The notes under the pieces were generated by a model. The model was not told where the DNA came from and searched no databases. It was given only the letters and a program-made list of their open reading frames with translations. 64,000 nt of DNA, taken from contig NZ_FO704550.1 in the NCBI RefSeq assembly GCF_000968195.1, positions 3,596,001 through 3,660,000 of the forward strand, read 5' to 3'. Below are positions 25,849 to 32,607 of this stretch, piece by piece (positions within the stretch are counted from its first letter, which is position 1; every line of letters begins with the position of its first letter). A program made the translations under genes and the position numbers. This stretch comes from Xenorhabdus doucetiae (GTDB lineage Bacteria > Pseudomonadota > Gammaproteobacteria > Enterobacterales > Enterobacteriaceae).

Positions 25849-27597
25849 ATGGCTGGACGAATTCCACGCGCATTTATCAATGACTTATTAGCAAGAACCG
25901 ATATCATTGATTTGATCGATGTTAGGGTGCCTTTGAAAAAGAAAGGTAAAAATCATCAAGCGTGCTGTCCTTTTCATAACGAAAAAACCCCTTCATTCAC
26001 GGTTAATGGCGACAAACAGTTTTACCATTGCTTCGGTTGCGGAGCGCATGGTAATGCCATTGATTTTTTGATGAATTATGACCGATTAGACTTTGTCGAA
26101 TCCATCGAAGAACTGGCAACCATGCACGGGCTGGAAGTGCCCTACGAAGCAGGCTCCGGTGGCGGTCAAATTGAACGTCACCAAAGGCAAAATCTTTACC
26201 AGTTGATGGATAAGCTCAACAGCTTCTATCAGCATTCACTGAATAGCCCCGGCGCGCGATCAGCCCGGCAATATTTGAACCAACGCGGGCTCAGTGAAGA
26301 GATCATTCAACGTTTCGCTATCGGCTTCGCCCCAAATGGGTGGAATAATGTCCTGACAACATTTGCCCACAATGAGGAAGAGCAGCAACAGTTAGACGAT
26401 GCCGGTATGCTGGTCACGAATGATCAAGGCCAGACTTATGACCGTTTCCGTGGGCGGGTGATGTTCCCTATCCGCGATCGTCGTGGTCGCGTGATTGCCT
26501 TCGGCGGCAGAGTGCTGGGCGATGCACTGCCCAAGTACCTGAACTCGCCGGAAACAGATATTTTCCATAAGGGCCGCCAGCTATATGGCCTTTATGAAGC
26601 CCAACAAAACCATAAATCGTTGACAAGGCTATTGGTGGTTGAAGGTTATATGGATGTGGTTGCGCTGGCCCAATTTGGCATTGACTATGCCGTGGCTTCG
26701 CTGGGCACATCCACAACGGCCGAACATGTTCAATTGCTTTTCAGGACAACCGATAATGTTATCTGTTGTTACGACGGCGACCGTGCGGGTCGTGATGCTG
26801 CATGGCGGACATTGGAGACCGCGCTGCCTTATCTGAATGATGGCCGGCAATTACGTTTTATGTTCTTGCCGGATGGCGAAGATCCTGATTCACTGGTTCG
26901 CAAAGAAGGGCGGGAAGCATTCGAGCAGCGGATGGAAAAGGCATTAACCTTATCTGCATTTTTGTTCGAGTCACTATTGCCACAGGTTGATTTAAGTAAC
27001 CCGGAAGGAACGACTAAGCTCAGTTCGCTGGCCATGCCGCTAATCAGTAAAATCCCAGGGGAAACACTGCGACTTTACCTGCTGCAAGAGCTTGGAAACT
27101 TGTTAGGTACGCCTGATACGACACAATTGGAACGATTTCTGGCAAAACTTGTCAAAAAAGATACCAATACTTATCAGGCGCTAAAACTGAAACCAACAAC
27201 AATGCGCATATTGATCGCATTGCTGGTGCAGAACCCGCATTTAGCGACACTAGTTCCCCCATTACAGGGAATGTTTTCTACCCAGATAGCAGGATTGCCA
27301 TTATTCATAGAGCTTGTCGACACGTGCCTTGCTCAACCGGGTCTAACCACAGGGCAACTGTTGGAGCAATACCGCGATAATAAATATGCGAAACAGCTTG
27401 AAAAACTCGCTGCCTGGAACGATATACAGATAGAAGAGATTGCTGAAAAAACTTTTGGCGATGCACTTAACCATCTTTTCGCGTCAGCACTTGATGAACG
27501 TTTTAATTTTCTGATGGCCAAAGAGAGAACGGAAGGCCTGACACCAGAAGAACGTAAAGAAGTCTGGCTGATTTCTGAATCCAGCGCGAGGAAATAA
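25849..27597 (+). CDS. dnaG: DNA primase DnaG
   Basis: 582 aa. DnaG makes RNA primers at the replication fork. The N-terminal zinc finger is CCPFHNEKTPSF...YHCFGCGAHG; the TOPRIM catalytic core has VVEGYMDVVALAQFG and CYDGDRAGRDAAW; the C-terminal helicase-binding domain is helical (about residues 440-582). Length equals E. coli (581 aa). It begins 28 bp after the internal terminator stem. Confidence 0.97.
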   Translation: MAGRIPRAFINDLLARTDIIDLIDVRVPLKKKGKNHQACCPFHNEKTPSFTVNGDKQFYHCFGCGAHGNAIDFLMNYDRLDFVESIEELATMHGLEVPYEAGSGGGQIERHQRQNLYQLMDKLNSFYQHSLNSPGARSARQYLNQRGLSEEIIQRFAIGFAPNGWNNVLTTFAHNEEEQQQLDDAGMLVTNDQGQTYDRFRGRVMFPIRDRRGRVIAFGGRVLGDALPKYLNSPETDIFHKGRQLYGLYEAQQNHKSLTRLLVVEGYMDVVALAQFGIDYAVASLGTSTTAEHVQLLFRTTDNVICCYDGDRAGRDAAWRTLETALPYLNDGRQLRFMFLPDGEDPDSLVRKEGREAFEQRMEKALTLSAFLFESLLPQVDLSNPEGTTKLSSLAMPLISKIPGETLRLYLLQELGNLLGTPDTTQLERFLAKLVKKDTNTYQALKLKPTTMRILIALLVQNPHLATLVPPLQGMFSTQIAGLPLFIELVDTCLAQPGLTTGQLLEQYRDNKYAKQLEKLAAWNDIQIEEIAEKTFGDALNHLFASALDERFNFLMAKERTEGLTPEERKEVWLISESSARK

Positions 27598-27690
27598 GAA
27601 TCTGTTTCAGCAAGGCTATATTACTTCAAGATGATATGAGTTTGTTGAAAACAACGCGCGATAAAAATATAGCTTGGTGAAACAGGTTCT
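27597..27690. repeat. long imperfect inverted repeat between dnaG and rpoD
   Basis: AGAATCTGTTTCAGCAAGG then CTATATT (27597-27622) is nearly the reverse complement of AATATAGCTTGG then TGAAACAGGTTCT (27666-27690), about 25 bp with few mismatches around a 43-nt loop. It begins at the dnaG stop codon. E. coli mRNA is processed between dnaG and rpoD, so this could be a processing or stabilising stem; a small mobile repeat is the alternative. Further downstream ATTGCCGC/GCGGCAAT (27767-27790) forms another stem. Confidence 0.55.
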
Positions 27691-27879
27691 AAACCAAAAC
27701 CTAAAATCACAGATACAGAATTCACGGCTTAACTGCCGCATTATGTAGGGTGGATACCCCTACAATTGCCGCAATTGAGGGCAGCGGCAATACAATGAAA
27801 ACGCCCCTAAATACTATTGTTGGCATATTTGTTTCGCCGACCGACACCAACCAATACTCTGAAGTGTGGATACCGTCTT

Positions 27880-29727
27880 ATGGAGCAAAACCCGCAGTCA
27901 CAGCTAAAGCTACTTGTCACCCGAGGTAAGGAGCAAGGCTATCTGACCTATGCTGAGGTCAATGACCATCTGCCGGAAGATATCGTCGATTCTGATCAGA
28001 TAGAAGATATCATCCAAATGATCAATGACATGGGCATCCAGGTGATGGAAGAAGCACCTGATGCCGATGATCTCATGTTGGCAGAAAACACAAACGACAC
28101 AGATGAAGACGCTGCGGAAGCGGCTGCACAAGTGTTATCGAGTGTCGAGTCAGAAATCGGCCGTACCACCGATCCGGTTCGCATGTACATGCGTGAAATG
28201 GGTACGGTTGAGCTTTTGACTCGCGAAGGTGAGATTGACATTGCAAAGCGCATTGAAGATGGCATCAACCAAGTGCAGTGCTCCGTTGCTGAATACCCTG
28301 AAGCGATTACTTACCTGCTGGAACAGTTCGACCGTGTTGAATCTGGCGAGAGCCGCCTGTCCGATTTGATCACGGGTTTCGTTGATCCTAACGCAGAAGA
28401 AGATCTGACACCTTCAGCCACACACGTTGGCTCAGAACTTCCTCAGGAAGAGCTTGATGACGAAGATGACGAGGATGAAGAGAGTGAAGATGATTCTGAC
28501 AGCGAAGATGATAACAGCATCGATCCAGAACTCGCTCGCCAGAAATTTTGCGAACTGCGTGAACAATATGAACTGACTCGTCAGGCGATCAAGGCTTATG
28601 GTCGCAGCCATTCCAATACCGCGGCAGAAATATTGACTTTATCTGAAGTATTCAAACAGTTCCGTCTGGTACCAAAACAGTTTGATCATCTGGTCAACAA
28701 CATGCGTTCCATGATGGATCGCGTCCGTCTTCAAGAGCGTCAAATCATGAAGATGTGTGTTGAGCAGTGCAAGATGCCGAAGAAAAACTTCATCACGCTA
28801 TTTTCTGGCAATGAAACCACCGACACTTGGTTCACCGCGGCAAAAGCCATGAACAAGCCGTGGTCTGACAAATTGCTGGAAGTTGAAGAAGAAGTGATGC
28901 GTAGCCTGCAAAAGTTACGCCAGATTGAAGAAGAAACCGGCCTGACCATTGAACAGGTCAAAGATATCAACCGTCGCATGTCAATCGGTGAAGCGAAAGC
29001 CCGCCGTGCGAAAAAAGAGATGGTTGAAGCCAACCTGCGTCTGGTTATTTCGATTGCGAAGAAATATACCAACCGTGGCCTGCAATTCTTGGATTTGATT
29101 CAGGAAGGTAATATCGGTTTGATGAAAGCGGTTGATAAATTTGAATACCGTCGTGGTTACAAATTCTCAACTTACGCGACATGGTGGATCCGTCAGGCAA
29201 TCACACGTTCTATCGCGGATCAGGCACGTACCATTCGTATTCCGGTACACATGATTGAAACCATCAACAAACTCAACCGTATTTCCCGCCAGATGTTGCA
29301 GGAAATGGGGCGTGAGCCTTCACCGGAAGAGCTGGCAGAGCGCATGTTGATGCCGGAAGACAAGATCCGCAAGGTACTGAAAATTGCCAAAGAGCCAATC
29401 TCCATGGAAACCCCTGTGGGTGATGATGAAGATTCACATCTGGGCGATTTCATCGAGGATACCACGCTTGAACTGCCGCTGGATTCAGCAACGTCAGAAA
29501 GCCTGCGTTCAGCAACCCACGATGTGCTGGCGGGTCTGACCGCACGTGAAGCGAAAGTTCTGCGTATGCGTTTTGGTATCGATATGAACACTGACCATAC
29601 GCTGGAAGAAGTGGGTAAACAATTTGACGTCACCCGCGAGCGTATTCGCCAGATCGAAGCAAAAGCACTACGTAAACTGCGCCATCCAAGCCGTTCCGAA
29701 GTATTGCGCAGCTTCCTTGATGACTAA
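27880..29727 (+). CDS. rpoD: RNA polymerase sigma-70 factor RpoD
   Basis: 615 aa from MEQNPQSQLKLLVTRGKEQG, the universal RpoD start; the in-frame ATG 21 codons earlier is not favoured. Region 1.1 is residues 1 to about 80, region 1.2 follows (DPVRMYMREMG), then the acidic non-conserved insert (DDEDDEDEESEDDSDSEDD). Region 2 (GLMKAVDKFEYRRGYKFSTY, ATWWIRQAITRSIADQARTI) binds the -10 element and region 4 (EVGKQFDVTRERIRQIEAKA) the -35. It is the housekeeping sigma factor and the last gene of the operon. Confidence 0.98.
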   Translation: MEQNPQSQLKLLVTRGKEQGYLTYAEVNDHLPEDIVDSDQIEDIIQMINDMGIQVMEEAPDADDLMLAENTNDTDEDAAEAAAQVLSSVESEIGRTTDPVRMYMREMGTVELLTREGEIDIAKRIEDGINQVQCSVAEYPEAITYLLEQFDRVESGESRLSDLITGFVDPNAEEDLTPSATHVGSELPQEELDDEDDEDEESEDDSDSEDDNSIDPELARQKFCELREQYELTRQAIKAYGRSHSNTAAEILTLSEVFKQFRLVPKQFDHLVNNMRSMMDRVRLQERQIMKMCVEQCKMPKKNFITLFSGNETTDTWFTAAKAMNKPWSDKLLEVEEEVMRSLQKLRQIEEETGLTIEQVKDINRRMSIGEAKARRAKKEMVEANLRLVISIAKKYTNRGLQFLDLIQEGNIGLMKAVDKFEYRRGYKFSTYATWWIRQAITRSIADQARTIRIPVHMIETINKLNRISRQMLQEMGREPSPEELAERMLMPEDKIRKVLKIAKEPISMETPVGDDEDSHLGDFIEDTTLELPLDSATSESLRSATHDVLAGLTAREAKVLRMRFGIDMNTDHTLEEVGKQFDVTRERIRQIEAKALRKLRHPSRSEVLRSFLDD

Positions 29728-29752
29728 TCAACGAATTTGCTGATAAATCTGA

Positions 29753-29783
29753 AAAGCGTCTGTTTCGGCAGGCGCTTTTTTTA
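29753..29783 (+). terminator. rho-independent terminator of rpoD
   Basis: AAGCGTCTG and CAGGCGCTT pair around TTTCGG and are followed by TTTTTTTATTATT. It lies right before the end of the convergent acetyltransferase gene. Confidence 0.9.
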
Positions 29784-30563
29784 TTATTGGCGGATAAATG
29801 ATTGATATTCAAACAATGGTTCAAACCCAATGCGCCGATACAATCCATCACCCTCGCTGGAAGCATCCAAATAGCACGCCGTTGCACCCTGCTGCTTGGC
29901 TTCATTCAACACATCATTGATCAAAGCCGCCGCATATCCCCTTCTCTGTTTTTCCACCACCGTACTGATCTCATCAAGGCGAACAATATTATCTAATCTT
30001 GATAAGGTTAAAGCACAGACTGGCTGGCTATCGACATACAAAGCATAATGTTGCAGATTTTTTCCTGCATCCAAAGCCGCCTGATGACATTTTTGGTATT
30101 GCCCGGAAATAGCATCACCGGTCTCAAATGCACTTTCTATCGGGATTGCCCAATGATCTAAGCCGTGGTCAACACGTCGAATTTCGTATTTCAGGGCGGG
30201 TACCGCGTTCATTTGCCAATTCACCAAATCAAGCTGCATAGCCGTAGTGATGCTATCAGCATCAAACGTAAACCCAGCCTGCTGGATCACCGCCAAAATT
30301 TGGCTATTGGGTTCTACGGTGACAATCGAAAAAGGGACATAGGTTTTCTCATCCAGCAATCGAATTCCTGTTTGTAGATCCTCTGCTGTTTGCTCATCAA
30401 TATCAGTCACCAATAAAAAGTTCAATGATTGCGTTTCAACGCCTGTTACATAAGCCCGAACACTTTGACTGATATGCCAAGACATTTGGCTAATCGATGA
30501 GAAAAAGTGATCCTCTATTTGGTGATGGGCATAAACAGCGGCTGATAAAGGGGATTTTTTCAT
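29784..30563 (-). CDS. GNAT-family N-acetyltransferase, substrate unknown
   Basis: 259 aa. The C-terminal half carries a GNAT fold: VRLDEISTVVEKQRRGYAAALIND contains the acetyl-CoA pyrophosphate-binding Q/RxxGxA loop, followed by ACYLDASSEGDGLYRRIGFEPLFEY, the usual beta5-alpha4 end. The N-terminal half is a divergent GNAT-like module, so it may be a two-domain GNAT. The substrate cannot be inferred. It occupies the slot where E. coli has mug, between rpoD and ileX. Confidence 0.75.
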   Translation of the reverse strand: MKKSPLSAAVYAHHQIEDHFFSSISQMSWHISQSVRAYVTGVETQSLNFLLVTDIDEQTAEDLQTGIRLLDEKTYVPFSIVTVEPNSQILAVIQQAGFTFDADSITTAMQLDLVNWQMNAVPALKYEIRRVDHGLDHWAIPIESAFETGDAISGQYQKCHQAALDAGKNLQHYALYVDSQPVCALTLSRLDNIVRLDEISTVVEKQRRGYAAALINDVLNEAKQQGATACYLDASSEGDGLYRRIGFEPLFEYQSFIRQ

Positions 30564-30777
30564 ATTGATTTACCAAAATTTTTTATAAAAAACACAAAAC
30601 TATGCTGACAAGATTATATTGGCCAAATTATGGACAAAGCACAGTAAATAATCAGAAATATTTATTATAAAAGCAGCCCACATCACTAAAAAAGGGTTCA
30701 GATGACTTCCTACAGGCTAAAAAGCGTTAAAAGAGACTCATTATTGTATATAAAACACGCATATAAATTTGGGGGGC

Positions 30778-30807
30778 TAGACCTAAGACCAAACTGTACC
30801 GTATAAT
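30778..30807 (+). promoter_or_regulatory. promoter of tRNA-Ile2
   Basis: A perfect TATAAT (30802-30807) lies 15 bp before the tRNA, with a weak -35 (TAGACC, 30778-30783) at 18-bp spacing. The discriminator CTCCCCC is GC-rich, as in stringently controlled stable-RNA promoters. Confidence 0.65.
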
Positions 30808-30822
30808 CTCCCCCACTTCACT

Positions 30823-30898
30823 GGCCCCTTAGCTCAGTGGTTAGAGCAGGCGACTCATAATCGCTTGGTCGCTGGTTCAAGTCCAGCAGGGGCCACCA
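30823..30898 (+). tRNA. ileX: tRNA-Ile2 (anticodon CAU, lysidine-modified)
   Basis: 76 nt with encoded CCA. The acceptor stem GGCCCCT pairs with AGGGGCC; the D arm, the anticodon loop CTCATAA and T arm GCTGGTTCAAGTCCAGC all fold. It closely resembles E. coli ileX, which lies near rpoD, so the CAU anticodon is the AUA-reading Ile2 type modified by TilS and not Met. Its 3' 45 nt are the prophage attachment core, restored after integration. Confidence 0.95.
30854..30898 (+). repeat. attL core, 45 bp in tRNA-Ile2 3' half
   Basis: The segment from the anticodon loop CTCATAATCG to the terminal CCACCA is repeated without mismatch at 59557-59601. The bases immediately outside differ on both sides. 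This is the left boundary of the prophage and lies within the functional tRNA gene. Confidence 0.95.
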
Positions 30899-30926
30899 AA
30901 TTTTAGCCGTAAAATCAGTATATTAG

Positions 30927-30952
30927 GCCACTTTTAGACAAGTGGCTTTTTT
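30927..30952 (+). terminator. phage-borne terminator just inside attL
   Basis: GCCACTT and AAGTGGC form a 7-bp stem with a TTAGAC loop, followed by TTTTTT. It lies 28 bp after the tRNA end, inside the prophage, and replaces the original tRNA terminator now displaced to 59610-59647. Confidence 0.85.
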
Positions 30953-30967
30953 GTTTTTATAGATCAG

Positions 30968-30986
30968 TGGCGATAAAATGGCGATA
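30968..30986 (+). repeat. paired TGGCGATA repeats, candidate integrase arm sites
   Basis: TGGCGATA at 30968-30975 and 30979-30986 are spaced 11 bp apart, one helical turn. The same motif recurs near attR (59432-59460). Short direct repeats on both arms of an att core are typical arm-type integrase sites; the assignment is inference. Confidence 0.5.
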
Positions 30987-31199
30987 GAATTTTTTAGCAT
31001 TCTCTATCCCATTTTTTACCGGATGTTTTTCATTCAATTAAACCAAGCAAAAAAAACTTTTTCGGTCAGTGAAAAGATGCTTATTGATTCTGTTGATTTC
31101 AGTTTCCTGATGACCACAAAACCGCACCATTGCTGCATTTCGAAATTCTCCTTAACCTTTCCTCGTGATCTTAATTCTCACGTAAAATAGGATTTTCCC

Positions 31200-31555
31200 T
31201 TTAATATCAATGCAATGATACTTTCCCCGCGATCCGTTTTTGATCCAAAAACTGTAATTTCCTGAAAATCTTTTCACCCGTTTCATTTTGCGACTCCTCC
31301 CACACCGCCAGTGCTGGCGCGGTCTGGCGGTTCGTCTTGTAAGATTTTAAAACTGAAAACATTTTTTGATCCAAAACGTGCAGGCGGGTGCGGTGTAGTC
31401 CGTTTTACGTCGGGTTTACTTTTATTTCGTGGGGATTGCGCAGCCTGAGCGCGACGCAGGGACGCGATCCAAATTAACCACGGCTGGGCAACGAGTGAGA
31501 CAGTGAACGGCGTGGCGTGCGGCGGGCTGCGCTTTATGAGGAGGGTAAAAACATA
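31200..31555. other. gene-free, partly GC-rich prophage end, candidate cos region
   Basis: No convincing gene lies between the tRNA terminator and hicB (30953-31618). The segment 31290-31550 is much richer in G+C than its flanks and carries CCGCCAG/CTGGCGG (31305-31330) and two copies of TTTTTGATCCAAAA (31237-31250, 31363-31376). In HP1-type phages, as I recall, the cohesive ends lie near att at the end of the late region, which matches this position. There is no recognisable P2 cos sequence. Confidence 0.3.
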
Positions 31556-31594
31556 AACAAAAAGACTACACCAAAGAGGGGTAGCCTTTTGATC
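31556..31594 (-). terminator. putative terminator of hicAB
   Basis: On the minus strand GGCTACCCC, a CTTT loop and GGTGTAGTC form an imperfect stem followed by TTTTTGTTT. It lies 25 bp after the hicB stop. Confidence 0.55.
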
Positions 31595-31618
31595 TAACGA
31601 TAAGCACTATCAGTCAGG

Positions 31619-32038
31619 TTAAGCAGCCGTTAGGATTAATTCATAACCTAAACTTGATAGCGCCTTTTCTATTGTGTCAATCTTTGTCGCGTGATACACA
31701 TCCAGCAATTGCTTGACGTTCTGCTTTTGAATGCCAACACGGCGCCCCAGTTCCGAACGGCTGACGCCTGACCTTACCATTGCATTAAGCAAAAGTATTT
31801 TAGCTGCAACGCTGGCCGGAATATCAATATAGTGTTCTGTTACCGTATGACCTGGTAACGGAATTTCTTTATCCTCATCATCAAAGTACATGGAAAAAGC
31901 AGTGAGTAACGCATCATAGGCCATCGCTTTTGCGTCGGCCAAATCATCGCCGCACGTTAGTGCTTCGGGTATATCAGGGAACGAGACAAACAAGTTCGTT
32001 CCGTCTTCTTCGATATTGACTGGATATCGCATAATCAT
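31619..32038 (-). CDS. hicB: HicB family antitoxin
   Basis: 139 aa. The N-terminal HicB partial RNase-H-like fold (MRYPVNIEEDGTNLFVSFPD and IPEALTCGDDLADA) neutralises HicA, and the C-terminal helix-turn-helix (GVSRSELGRRVGIQKQNVKQLLDV) binds the operon promoter. It is downstream of the small hicA toxin gene on the same strand, 49 bp apart. Either ATG in MIMRYP may start. In this position it is prophage cargo, likely stabilising the lysogen or acting in phage exclusion. Confidence 0.9.
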   Translation of the reverse strand: MIMRYPVNIEEDGTNLFVSFPDIPEALTCGDDLADAKAMAYDALLTAFSMYFDDEDKEIPLPGHTVTEHYIDIPASVAAKILLLNAMVRSGVSRSELGRRVGIQKQNVKQLLDVYHATKIDTIEKALSSLGYELILTAA

Positions 32039-32087
32039 ATAGTGATGAGAGTTAGCCCAAGAACCAGCCCCTTAAGGGGCTGGTTAG

Positions 32088-32264
32088 TTATTTGAGTTTT
32101 AACTGTTTAAGGATACCTAACCTTAATTTTTCGTTAATCTCTTTGCTCGGATGTCTTGGCATTGCACTTCTCGCGTCTCCATATAAGAGTATCAAGTGAT
32201 TCTTTCCATTCTTGATTTTCACCCCTTGAGACTCAAGCCACCGCCTGAACTCACTCTGCTTCAC
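32088..32264 (-). CDS. hicA: HicA mRNA interferase toxin
   Basis: 58 aa with a GTG start, preceded by a strong GGAGG five bases upstream. The sequence is MKQSEFRRWLESQGVKIKNG, then KNHLILLYGD, then ARSAMPRHPSKEINEKL. This is a dsRNA-binding-like HicA fold with the catalytic histidine (His23) in the GKNHL motif and the conserved PRHPSKEI. It cleaves mRNA when freed from HicB. Its size and GTG start make it easy to miss. Confidence 0.9.
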   Translation of the reverse strand: MKQSEFRRWLESQGVKIKNGKNHLILLYGDARSAMPRHPSKEINEKLRLGILKQLKLK

Positions 32265-32293
32265 TCATCCTCCATTCTGTTTAACATGGTAAA

Positions 32294-32347
32294 ATAGTAA
32301 TATTTTTTTATTACCTTGTCAATGCATTTGTAATATTTTTTTATTAC
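32294..32347 (-). promoter_or_regulatory. hicAB promoter with two palindromic operators
   Basis: On the minus strand TTGACA (32322-32317) and TACTAT (32299-32294) are 17 bp apart. GTAATATTTTTTTATTAC occurs twice, at 32297-32314 inside the -35/-10 spacer and at 32330-32347 just upstream, 33 bp (three turns) apart. Each is GTAATA-N6-TATTAC. The arrangement suggests cooperative autorepression by HicB or HicAB. Confidence 0.7.
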
Positions 32348-32352
32348 CCCAG

Positions 32353-32382
32353 AAAAACAAAAACCCCGCCGAAGCAGGGTTA
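32353..32382 (-). terminator. terminator of the prophage late operon
   Basis: On the minus strand AACCCTGC, a TTCG tetraloop and GCGGGGTT are followed by TTTGTTTTT. The stable tetraloop stem points away from the late genes, ending their transcript before hicAB. Confidence 0.8.
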
Positions 32383-32389
32383 ATTTGGT

Positions 32390-32428
32390 AAAACAGAAAA
32401 TCAATTGGTGAGGTTGATTTTCTGTTTT
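32390..32428. repeat. 15-bp perfect inverted repeat before the late terminator
   Basis: AAAACAGAAAATCAA (32390-32404) and TTGATTTTCTGTTTT (32414-32428) are exact reverse complements around a 9-nt loop. Further stems follow at 32441-32456 (ATGGAT/ATCCAT) and 32460-32487 (GTGACTAAGG/CCTAAGTCAC with one mismatch). Together with the terminator they make four hairpins in about 135 bp. The rest of 32265-32607 holds no gene I can support. Confidence 0.6.
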
Positions 32429-32607
32429 GACTTTGACGAGATGGATGGTTATCCATACGGTGACTAAGGAGGAGCAACCTAAGTCACAGCGCGATAACTT
32501 CCTAGCCATCAGATGAAAGCGTTTATTGATATCTACTATTCTAATACTCACACATAAAATATCAACCTATGCTATGGCGTAAAAAATCTCATACAAAGGG
32601 ATGATAC

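Noticed and set aside
30823..30898. Reading the CAU tRNA as tRNA-Met
   Set aside because: The body matches the E. coli Ile2 (ileX) tRNA, including acceptor and T arms and its place near rpoD, rather than elongator or initiator Met.
30978..31190. Plus-strand 70-codon ORF near attL
   Set aside because: No ribosome site, hydrophobic start then low-complexity sequence, overlapping the proposed arm sites; probably not a gene.
32261..32551. Minus-strand 96-codon ORF upstream of hicA
   Set aside because: It runs through the terminator, stems and operators, and its repeated KKYY pattern only translates the two GTAATA palindromes.
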